Made by a program: the position numbers and the translations under genes. The notes under the pieces were generated by a model. It did no database searches and had not been told where the DNA came from. It saw only the letters and a program-made list of their open reading frames with translations. A stretch of DNA of 20,462 nucleotides from Actinomycetota bacterium (GTDB taxonomy: Bacteria > Actinomycetota > Thermoleophilia > Solirubrobacterales > Solirubrobacteraceae): assembly GCA_009699615.1 (NCBI GenBank), contig WLNV01000005.1, positions 1-20,462 of the forward strand, written 5' to 3'. This document shows, piece after piece, positions 7,151-12,945 of this stretch (the first letter of the stretch is position 1; every line of letters begins with the position of its first letter).

Positions 7151-7476
7151 TAGTCGCGGTCCCGGTCGCGGTCACGGCCGCGGCGTGGGCGAGTGCCCTC
7201 GTTGGCGGGCTCACCGGCGTACGGAATCAGCGCCAGTTCGCGTGAGCGTTTGACGGCTTCTGCCAGCTGCGTCTGGTGGCGGCGGCAAAGTCCGGTCATT
7301 CCGCGCGAGCGAATCTTGCCGCGCTCGGAGGTAAAACGCTTGAGCATCGGCACGTCTTTGTAGTCGATGTGGACGATCTTGTCCTTGCAGCAGGCGCAGG
7401 ACTTGCGGCGGCCGCTTATTGGGCCACCCTTCTTGTCCTTACGGCGTGCTGAGTTGGTTTCTTTCTTCTTAGCCAC
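7150..7476 (-). CDS. rpsR: 30S ribosomal protein bS18 (zinc-binding form, Arg/Asp tail)
   Basis: bS18 pairs with bS6 on the platform of the small subunit. The core has SCACCKDK, a conserved YKDVPMLKRF-type segment, ERGKIRSRGMTGLCRRHQ and LAEAVKRSRELALIPY. Cys27, Cys30, Cys64 and His67 make this the metal-binding (C+) variant. At 108 residues it is longer than the common 75-90, because of an N-terminal Lys/Arg stretch and a C-terminal TRPRRGRDRDRDRD tail. Translation starts at GTG 7476, giving MAKKKE. No good Shine-Dalgarno precedes it, and the spacer up to ssb is packed with inverted repeats. It overlaps rplI by one base. Confidence 0.96.
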   Translation of the reverse strand: MAKKKETNSARRKDKKGGPISGRRKSCACCKDKIVHIDYKDVPMLKRFTSERGKIRSRGMTGLCRRHQTQLAEAVKRSRELALIPYAGEPANEGTRPRRGRDRDRDRD

Positions 7477-7498
7477 TGAGCTGTCTCTGACTCTCGTA

Positions 7499-7599
7499 TT
7501 TCGTGGAAACGCGCGCCGATCGGCGCGCGCTGGAACACAATTCCCCGCAGCAGCGTGAAAAAACGCCGCTGCGTGCCAAAGAGTAGCGCCTTGGCGCTA
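7499..7599. repeat. Cluster of five consecutive inverted repeats in the rpsR-ssb spacer
   Basis: Five inverted repeats lie one after another: TTTC/GAAA (7499-7509); a perfect 20-base palindrome with half-site CGCGCGCCGA (7510-7529); GGAA/TTCC with loop CACAA (7532-7544); GCAGCAGCGT/ACGCCGCTGC with loop GAAAAA and one mismatch (7547-7572); and TAGCGCC/GGCGCTA with spacer TT (7584-7599). Together they span nearly the whole transcribed spacer between ssb and rpsR. None is followed by a T run on the minus strand. GCCAA 7575-7579 could alternatively pair with TTGGC 7591-7595. The structures are visible in the sequence; any regulatory role in rpsR-rplI expression or mRNA processing is inference. 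Confidence 0.7.
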
Positions 7600-7618
7600 T
7601 TTGCTCAGTCTGCCGGGG

Positions 7619-8086
7619 CTAGAAGGGAATGTCGTCTTCGGCTGCGGCTGCTGGAGCTCCGGCAGGAGCGGCAGCGAAGTCGCTGGTATCGGTCGGCACA
7701 TCTGAGGCTGGCGTGAAGCCACCCTGTCCACCGGCTGCGTCATCGCGTGGGCCGCTGAGGAACTGAACGCTGTCGGCGATGATGTCGACCGCCTGGCGCT
7801 TGTTGCCCTCTGGTGTCTCCCACTCGCGCCACTCGAGCCTTCCGTCAACGGCAACGCCGCGGCCCTTGGCGAGGTACTTGGCGCAGTTTTCGCCCTGCGC
7901 GCCCCAGACTGTTACGTCGAAGTAGTTCGGCTTGTCGACCCACTCGCCCGATGCGCCGTCCTTGCGCCGCGTGTTGCAGGCAACTCGAAGCTTGCAGACC
8001 GAATTTCCGCTTGGCAGTGCCCGCAGTTCTGGATCGGAGGTCAGGTTTCCGGTGATGATCACGCGGTTGATATTTGAAGCGGCCAT
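7619..8086 (-). CDS. ssb: Single-stranded DNA-binding protein
   Basis: SSB coats single-stranded DNA during replication and repair and recruits partners through its C-terminal tip. The 155-residue product has an OB fold beginning NINRVIITGNLTSDPELR, with WVDKPNYFDVTVWG and LEWREWETPEGNKRQAVDIIAD. A Gly/Ala/Pro-rich linker then leads to the tail AAAEDDIPF, the canonical acidic tip. ATG 8086 is chosen because AAAGGA, a good Shine-Dalgarno, lies upstream and the OB fold begins at once. The longer frame from 8134 would add 16 residues unlike SSB. The gene lies between rpsF and rpsR, the standard bacterial arrangement. Confidence 0.97.
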   Translation of the reverse strand: MAASNINRVIITGNLTSDPELRALPSGNSVCKLRVACNTRRKDGASGEWVDKPNYFDVTVWGAQGENCAKYLAKGRGVAVDGRLEWREWETPEGNKRQAVDIIADSVQFLSGPRDDAAGGQGGFTPASDVPTDTSDFAAAPAGAPAAAAEDDIPF

Positions 8087-8245
8087 ATGAGGTGTTCCTT
8101 TCACTGGACGCTCAGGCGCCCGGATCAGTTTCATTCGTTTAGTGCCGCGAGTCTAAAGCGCGGCTCGGCGACGGTTAGCGATCAAGCCGCAATTTGCGCA
8201 CTTGTTTTACGGTCGCGTTGCGATTCGTAAATCTGACAGCGCTGT
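8087..8245 (-). other. rpsF-ssb spacer with hairpins and a possible ssb promoter
   Basis: This 159-base spacer holds an interrupted stem with arms TTTACG (8206-8211) and CGTAAA (8226-8231), extended inside by TCGC/GCGA. The palindrome ACAGCGCTGT (8236-8245) lies directly after the rpsF stop, and a small stem GGACGC/GCGCCC (8106-8121) lies before the ssb Shine-Dalgarno. TAGACT on the minus strand (8150-8155) could be a -10 box giving a leader of about 55 bases for ssb. The 8206-8231 stem lacks a following T run, so it is not a standard terminator. The functions are uncertain. Confidence 0.4.
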
Positions 8246-8788
8246 TTAGGCGACTGGAGGGGTGTCGTCGCCGGCGTCCGCGTCCGCGGCTGCCTCTTCG
8301 ACTGCGACTTCAGCGATCGCCTCGTCAACGATCTCCTCAGCGATTGCTTCTTCGACGACCGCTTCGATGACTGCCTCTTCGACGGCTTCTTCGATCACGG
8401 CCGCTTCTACTTCCTCAGCAGCGACCTCTACTTCAGCGACTACTTCAGCCACTGGCGGCGCCTCTTGCCGTAGATCGGGGGGATCGCCGACGCCTGCGCG
8501 CAGCTTGATGATCCGGAAGCGGGTTACTCCGTCGGTGATACGGAGCGTGCGCTGAAGCTGCTCGAGGACACTGTTCGGTCCGTGGAACTGGACCAGGTCG
8601 TACTCGGCGTTGGCCTCATGGTTGATCTCAAAGGCCATCCGGCGATTGCCGTAATCGTGATCACCGATGATTGAGCCGCCCTGCTCGATCATTGCCTTGA
8701 CGTCGCTGCGAATTTTCGTACGCGTCGCCTGCTCGGCCTTGGGGTCGAGCATCAGCATCAGATCGTAGGTTGGAGCAGGGGCCACCAT
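8246..8788 (-). CDS. rpsF: 30S ribosomal protein bS6 with long acidic C-terminal tail
   Basis: bS6 binds S18 and 16S rRNA in the central domain of the small subunit. Residues 1-98 form the normal S6 fold: YDLMLMLDP, IEQGGSIIGDHDYGNRRMAF, EYDLVQFHG and LRITDGVTRFRIIKL. The protein is 180 residues long, because a tail from about 108 onwards is made almost only of Ala, Val, Ile, Glu and Asp, with 24 acidic residues and no Lys or Arg. ATG 8788 gives MVAPAPTYDL; GTG one codon later is possible. TATCGT ten bases before the ATG and the absence of a Shine-Dalgarno suggest a very short leader. It is first in the rpsF-ssb-rpsR-rplI block. Confidence 0.95.
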   Translation of the reverse strand: MVAPAPTYDLMLMLDPKAEQATRTKIRSDVKAMIEQGGSIIGDHDYGNRRMAFEINHEANAEYDLVQFHGPNSVLEQLQRTLRITDGVTRFRIIKLRAGVGDPPDLRQEAPPVAEVVAEVEVAAEEVEAAVIEEAVEEAVIEAVVEEAIAEEIVDEAIAEVAVEEAAADADAGDDTPPVA

Positions 8789-8798
8789 TCGGCTCGCG

Positions 8799-8804
8799 AC
8801 GATA
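8799..8804 (-). promoter_or_regulatory. Candidate -10 box (TATCGT) for rpsF
   Basis: Minus-strand TATCGT lies ten bases before the rpsF ATG in the 46-base gap to a divergent gene. Starting seven bases downstream leaves a leader of about three bases, too short to hold the S6:S18-binding mRNA element known upstream of rpsF in many bacteria. No convincing -35 was found. Confidence 0.4.
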
Positions 8805-8834
8805 GCAGGGGGCGAAGGTTTCAGGCCCGTAGCT

Positions 8835-9239
8835 ATGGGAGTTATCGCCCGCCGCCTACCGTCGACGTATCGAACGCCGCTTCAGCTCGCCGCCGCAGCG
8901 GCCCTGATCGCGCTCGTCTTTGTTCTGCCGAGTCTGCGACAGCGAGCGCCTGCGATTCCGGATCCTGCGCCGCACCCGCTAGTTGAAGCCTCAGTGAGCG
9001 AGGCACCGCCCCTGCGGCCCGCTGCCGGCTCGACGCACGACCGGCCGCCACATCGGCCGCCGCCACCGCGGAAAGACGCCAAGGCGCGACGAGAGAAGCT
9101 TCATCCTGCCCCGGTCAAGCGGGTCACGGCACCGCCGCGCCAGCGACCAACAGCTTCGGTGACTGAGCCCCAATCGCTGCCGTCGCCAGCACCGCGTTCC
9201 GACGAGGCGGCTGCAGCGCATGAATTCGGCTGGCCGTAG
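8835..9239 (+). CDS. Small membrane-anchored proline-rich protein of unknown function
   Basis: The product of 134 residues is not recognised. It opens with a short basic N terminus (MGVIARRLPSTYR) and one hydrophobic segment (about 16-35, LQLAAAAALIALVFVLPSL), a likely signal anchor. The rest is low complexity, rich in Pro, Ala and Arg, including RPPHRPPPPRKDAKARREK. There are no Cys and no catalytic motif. By topology rules the Pro-rich part would lie outside the membrane, perhaps reaching into the cell wall. It is the only plus-strand gene between two minus-strand blocks, divergent from rpsF and 11 bases from the convergent trehalose gene. It lacks a visible Shine-Dalgarno. The hydrophobic start supports a real gene, but the composition could also arise by chance in GC-rich DNA. 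Confidence 0.5.
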   Translation: MGVIARRLPSTYRTPLQLAAAAALIALVFVLPSLRQRAPAIPDPAPHPLVEASVSEAPPLRPAAGSTHDRPPHRPPPPRKDAKARREKLHPAPVKRVTAPPRQRPTASVTEPQSLPSPAPRSDEAAAAHEFGWP

Positions 9240-9250
9240 CCCGCCAGCGC

Positions 9251-10717
9251 TCAGTCTGCTGCTGCCTCGTTTGCATCGGCTTTGGAGCGGATGTCGGCAA
9301 GCTGGTCGTCGACCCAGTCGCCAGGGTCACGCTCAGTGACGATCGCTTTGAGACCGTCGATCCGTTCCTTGCGCCGCTGCGGTTCCATCGTCAAGGCGCT
9401 GTAGATCGCGTCTGCAAGCTCCTGAATGTTGAACGGGTTGACGCTGAGCGCAAATTCGCCCAGCTCCTCGTGCGCGCCAGTGTTCTCAGAGAGGATCGAA
9501 ACACCGTTGCGCTGATTGACGAGCGGACCCTCCTTGGCGACGAGGTTCATTCCGTCGAACATTGCATTGACCAGCAGCACGTCGTATTGGCGGTAGCTGG
9601 CCATCGCCTCTTCGAGATCGTCGCGCAGCTTGAGCTGGATCGGCATCCAGTCGGGCGTACCGTGGCGCAGGTTGACGACTGCGACGAGCGCCTCGATCTT
9701 CTCGAGGTACTCGGCGTACTCGGGAACGTCGGTCCGCGACGGCATCAGCTGAGCTATGAACGAAACGTGCTCGCGGAACTCAGGGTGCTGGTCGAGGAAG
9801 AGGTCGAAGGCTGTGAAGCCGCGCAGAACATTCTTCGAAAGGTCGGCGCGGTCAACTCGCAGGATCAGGTGCTCGCGGCGGCGGCGCTCCAGCTCGGCCT
9901 CCAGCTCCAGCGTTCGCGGCGAGTTGCCGACCTTTTCCGTCGCGGCAGCGTCGATCGGCAGCGGGTATGCGCGGATCCATATCTCGCGCCCGCCGTAGTG
10001 AACGATGCCTCGCTCAAAATCGACCTCAAGGTCGAGCAGGTCGCGGCAGCACTGGATGAAGTTGCGGCGATATGCCTGAGTGTGGAAACCGATGATGTCG
10101 TTGGCCAGCAGGCCCGCGTAGAGCTCATCGCGGATCTCGGTTGGCAGCACACGCCATGCGTCCGACTGTGGCCATGGGATGTGAATGAAGTGGTGGAGGA
10201 ACACGTCCGGGCGCGCGGCGCGGACAATCCCCGGAAGCGTGTAGAGGTGGTAGTCATGGACCATCACGACCGGGTCCGGCTTGCCTTCGATCTCCTCGAT
10301 CACTGCCTCCGCGAGGTCGTTGTTGACGACCTTGTAGCCGAGCTCAAAGGCGTCGATCTCCCACTGCCGAACGTCCGGCGCGTTCGAGATGTCCCAGAGG
10401 TAGTGCTGGATGAACCACAGCATCGGGTTGGCGAAGATGTTGTAGAAGCGGTCGAATGCCTCGGCTTCGCTGGCCACCAGTCGGACCTCGTACTCGCCGC
10501 CGAGTGGAGACTGGACGCTGAACGGATGGCCGTCGGCCTCTCGAGCTCGCTCGATGTCGCCGTTAGACATCGCGCTCGCGATCCAGACTGCCTTGCGGTG
10601 CGAGACGAGGCCTGTCAGCGCCGTGACCAGACCGCCACCGCCGCGAGTGATCTCGCCGTCATCGCTGAATGTCACAGGCCCGCGGTTTGAGACGAGTACA
10701 AATGGAGTCTGGGTCAC
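9251..10717 (-). CDS. otsA: Trehalose-6-phosphate synthase family glycosyltransferase (GT20)
   Basis: GT20 enzymes transfer glucose from a nucleotide sugar to glucose-6-phosphate, giving trehalose-6-phosphate, a precursor of an osmoprotectant and cell-wall lipid sugar. The 488-residue product has NRGPV (11-15), a Gly loop GGGGLVTAL, VHDYHLYTLPG (Asp155), HIPWPQSDAWRVLP, GFHTQAYRRNF, and the phosphate-binding Arg290 and Lys295 in RVDRADLSKN. FDGMNLVAKEGPL and GAHEEL follow, then VNPFN near the end. RADLSKN replaces the common RLDYSKG, so the acceptor could differ from glucose-6-phosphate. No trehalose-phosphate phosphatase is next to it. It starts at GTG 10717 with TAGGCT exactly six bases before, suggesting a leaderless mRNA. 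Confidence 0.88.
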   Translation of the reverse strand: MTQTPFVLVSNRGPVTFSDDGEITRGGGGLVTALTGLVSHRKAVWIASAMSNGDIERAREADGHPFSVQSPLGGEYEVRLVASEAEAFDRFYNIFANPMLWFIQHYLWDISNAPDVRQWEIDAFELGYKVVNNDLAEAVIEEIEGKPDPVVMVHDYHLYTLPGIVRAARPDVFLHHFIHIPWPQSDAWRVLPTEIRDELYAGLLANDIIGFHTQAYRRNFIQCCRDLLDLEVDFERGIVHYGGREIWIRAYPLPIDAAATEKVGNSPRTLELEAELERRRREHLILRVDRADLSKNVLRGFTAFDLFLDQHPEFREHVSFIAQLMPSRTDVPEYAEYLEKIEALVAVVNLRHGTPDWMPIQLKLRDDLEEAMASYRQYDVLLVNAMFDGMNLVAKEGPLVNQRNGVSILSENTGAHEELGEFALSVNPFNIQELADAIYSALTMEPQRRKERIDGLKAIVTERDPGDWVDDQLADIRSKADANEAAAD

Positions 10718-10723
10718 TTGGTC

Positions 10724-10729
10724 AGCCTA
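10724..10729 (-). promoter_or_regulatory. -10 box (TAGGCT) for a leaderless otsA mRNA
   Basis: Minus-strand TAGGCT is followed by six bases (GACCAA) and then the GTG start. This is the spacing seen in actinobacterial leaderless transcripts, with the G of GTG as the first base. The gap to the upstream histidine-kinase stop is only 51 bases, so otsA may also receive read-through. Confidence 0.5.
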
Positions 10730-10768
10730 CCCGCCGAGTGCTTCAATCGCGACCAGATGGCCGGATGA

Positions 10769-12187
10769 TCACGCAGGAAGCTCGATCGCAAAGGTTGTCC
10801 GCCCCGGTGCGCTCTCGACGCTGAGCGTGCCGCCCATTCGTTCGACCAGTTCGTGCGCGATCGCGAGGCCCAGGCCGGCGCCGCGCGTTCCGTCGGAGGT
10901 GTAGAAAGGTTCAAAGGCGCGCTCGATGTCGCCGCGCGGGATTCCTTCGCCAAAGTCGGTTACGGCGATCCGCGCGCGCTCTCCGGGATGGCTGGTCGCG
11001 ACTATCACGTCGGTTCCCTTCGGCGTGTGGGCGACGGCGTTGTCGACGAGGATTCGCACAACTTGAGCCAGGCGCTCGGGATCGCAGTTGGCTTGGAGGG
11101 GCTGCGCTGCGATCCGCACTTCCAGCTGCGAATCATGCTCCGTTAGGGCTGGCACAAACTCGTTGGCAACCTCGGTTGCGAGTTTGCCGATGTCGGTTAG
11201 TTCGCGCTGCAGTTCGACTGCGCCGGCGTCAATCCGCGACAGGTCGAGTAGGTCTGTCGTCAGTTTCTCGAGCCGCGCTACGCCATCGCGCAGTTGGCCA
11301 AGGAAGCGCAGTCGGGTCGCTTCATCAAGCTGTTCGTCCTCGAGCAGTTCGACGAACCCGCTGAGCGAGAAGATCGGCGTTCGAAGCTCGTGCGATGCCG
11401 TCGCGATGAATCGCCGGCGCGCGCTGTCAAGCTCCGAGAGCTGCGTCTGCATCGCCTCGAGTGCGGCCGCCAAGCGGCCGAGCTCGTCGTCGTTGTCAAC
11501 TGTGAAGTGAGCGGTGCGGTCGCCGTCAGCGACCTGGCGAGCGGTCGTTTCAAGCCGCGACACACGACGCCCAAACGAGAGCGCAACGAGGTAGCCGGCG
11601 ACGAGCGCGACGACGAGAGCGATCACTGCGGCGAGCAGAATGCGGTTGCGAACGAGCGTCACATTTCGTTCCACATCGCCCAGCGGTGCAGAGAAGACGA
11701 GGACATCACCGAGTACGCGCCGACCGCTTTCGGGGTCCTTCGAGAACAGCGGCAACGCCGCCTCGGCGACGCGTCCGCCGGAGATCGACTCAACTGCCGT
11801 CTCCGCGCTTCCGGAACCGATCGCCTGTAGTCCGGCAGGAAAGACGAGATTGCCGATTGAGGTCCGCAGATCGGAATCCGATTTGACGAATGGCGCCGTT
11901 CCCTTGCCGTTGTTGCCGACACCGATCAGCGTCACACGGGCGTTTGCCTGATCGGCTGCCGCGCGCACGGCGAGGTCGATCTGGTCTACCGGGGCGCCGG
12001 CGGCGAGCTTGCTCTCGATTCCGCCCTTGAAACGTTGTGCGTGCGCCGACAACTGTGCTGTGCGCTCACTGGTCAAGTTCGATTCGAGCCGCGGAACGAC
12101 ACCGGCGTAGACGATCACCATCGCCCCGAGCGTGATTGCGAAGAAGAGCAGAGCGAGCCGGTTGGCGATCGACTTTGGCTGGCGCAT
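10769..12187 (-). CDS. Two-component sensor histidine kinase
   Basis: This 472-residue membrane kinase has a transmembrane helix (about 9-30), an extracytoplasmic sensor domain (31-180) with no recognised fold, a second helix (about 183-204) and a HAMP linker. The dimerisation domain has the H box FIATASHELRTPIFSLSGF with phospho-acceptor His266. The ATPase domain has the N box ILVDNAVAHTPKG (Asn383), the G1 box DFGEGIP and the G2 box GAGLGLAIA. All catalytic boxes are intact. Its ATG overlaps the stop of the response-regulator gene by one base (TGATG), so the pair is coupled and surely cognate. The signal is unknown. The divergent M28-like membrane protein and the downstream trehalose gene are possible targets, by position only. 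Confidence 0.95.
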   Translation of the reverse strand: MRQPKSIANRLALLFFAITLGAMVIVYAGVVPRLESNLTSERTAQLSAHAQRFKGGIESKLAAGAPVDQIDLAVRAAADQANARVTLIGVGNNGKGTAPFVKSDSDLRTSIGNLVFPAGLQAIGSGSAETAVESISGGRVAEAALPLFSKDPESGRRVLGDVLVFSAPLGDVERNVTLVRNRILLAAVIALVVALVAGYLVALSFGRRVSRLETTARQVADGDRTAHFTVDNDDELGRLAAALEAMQTQLSELDSARRRFIATASHELRTPIFSLSGFVELLEDEQLDEATRLRFLGQLRDGVARLEKLTTDLLDLSRIDAGAVELQRELTDIGKLATEVANEFVPALTEHDSQLEVRIAAQPLQANCDPERLAQVVRILVDNAVAHTPKGTDVIVATSHPGERARIAVTDFGEGIPRGDIERAFEPFYTSDGTRGAGLGLAIAHELVERMGGTLSVESAPGRTTFAIELPA

Positions 12188-12903
12188 CAGGACCCGTCAA
12201 GCTCGCGGAAGCGGTAGCCAACGCCGCGTACGGTGAGGATGTAGTTCGGCTCGCGCGTGTCGCTTTCAAGCTTCTCGCGCAGGTGGCGGATGTGGACGTC
12301 AACAGTTCTTGGATCACGGTAGTCGCTGTTTCCCCAAACCTGACTGAGCAGCTGGTCTCGACTCCAGACGCGCCCCGGGCTGCCCGCCAGCGCGAGCAGA
12401 ATCTCGAACTCGACAAAGGTCAGCTCGACCTGGGCGCCGGCGAGCACGACGCGCCGCTTGGGCGGATCGATCTGAAGCTGGTCGTTCGTGATCAATTCGT
12501 TCTCATCGTCTTCGCCCGGCTCACTTGCAAGTGACGAACGGCGCAGCAACGCCTTCACACGGCTACGGAACTCGCGCACCGAGAAAGGCTTCGTGATGTA
12601 GTCGTCGGCGCCAATCTCAAGTCCGACGATCTTGTCGATCTCCTCCGATTTGGCGGTCAGCATGATGATCGGCACGGTGCTGCGCGCTCGCAGCCGCTGG
12701 CAGAGTTCGAAGCCGTCCATGCGCGGCATCATCACGTCGAGTACTACGAGGTCGAAAGTCGACTCGCGGAAGCGCTCCAGCCCTTCACGACCGTCGCTGG
12801 CCTGGACGACTTCGTAGCCGTCCTGGCGGAGTGGAAAGGAGAGGAGCTCCTGGATTGACTGCTCGTCATCGACGAGCAGAATGCGCGCGGTGTGCTCTGT
12901 CAT
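12187..12903 (-). CDS. OmpR/PhoB-family response regulator
   Basis: The 238-residue protein has a receiver domain with the acidic pair Asp12-Asp13, phospho-acceptor Asp56 in VVLDVMMPRMDG, Thr83 and Lys105 in ITKPF. An acidic linker (EPGEDDENE) follows, then a C-terminal winged helix (about 140-233) with LTFVEFEILLALA, VWSRDQLLSQVWG, RTVDVHIRHLREKLE and YILTVRGVGYRF. These are typical of OmpR/PhoB DNA-binding domains. Phosphorylation by the coupled kinase should drive binding to direct repeats at target promoters. The start ATG 12903 has no Shine-Dalgarno. TAGGCT lies 11 bases before it, in a 42-base region shared with a divergent membrane-protein gene. Confidence 0.96.
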   Translation of the reverse strand: MTEHTARILLVDDEQSIQELLSFPLRQDGYEVVQASDGREGLERFRESTFDLVVLDVMMPRMDGFELCQRLRARSTVPIIMLTAKSEEIDKIVGLEIGADDYITKPFSVREFRSRVKALLRRSSLASEPGEDDENELITNDQLQIDPPKRRVVLAGAQVELTFVEFEILLALAGSPGRVWSRDQLLSQVWGNSDYRDPRTVDVHIRHLREKLESDTREPNYILTVRGVGYRFRELDGS

Positions 12904-12914
12904 CAGCGAGTGCC

Positions 12915-12933
12915 AGCCTAGGCGCTTTAACCT
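12915..12933. promoter_or_regulatory. Possible divergent promoter boxes between the response regulator and the M28-like gene
   Basis: In this 42-base gap the minus strand carries TAGGCT (12915-12920), 11 bases before the regulator ATG. The plus strand carries TAACCT (12928-12933), 12 bases before the ATG at 12946. A small palindrome GCCTAGGC covers 12916-12923. Spacings are longer than for true leaderless starts and no -35 boxes were found, so the call is weak. Confidence 0.25.
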
Positions 12934-12945
12934 TCCTCTTCAGCA

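Noticed and set aside
8087..8134. Longer ssb start giving 16 extra residues
   Set aside because: A good Shine-Dalgarno (AAAGGA) precedes the inner ATG, and the OB fold begins directly after it.
9470..10690. A 406-codon plus-strand open frame
   Set aside because: It lies wholly antisense to the GT20 gene, whose motifs are clear. Its translation shows no domain and its composition is that expected of the reverse strand of a GC-rich gene.
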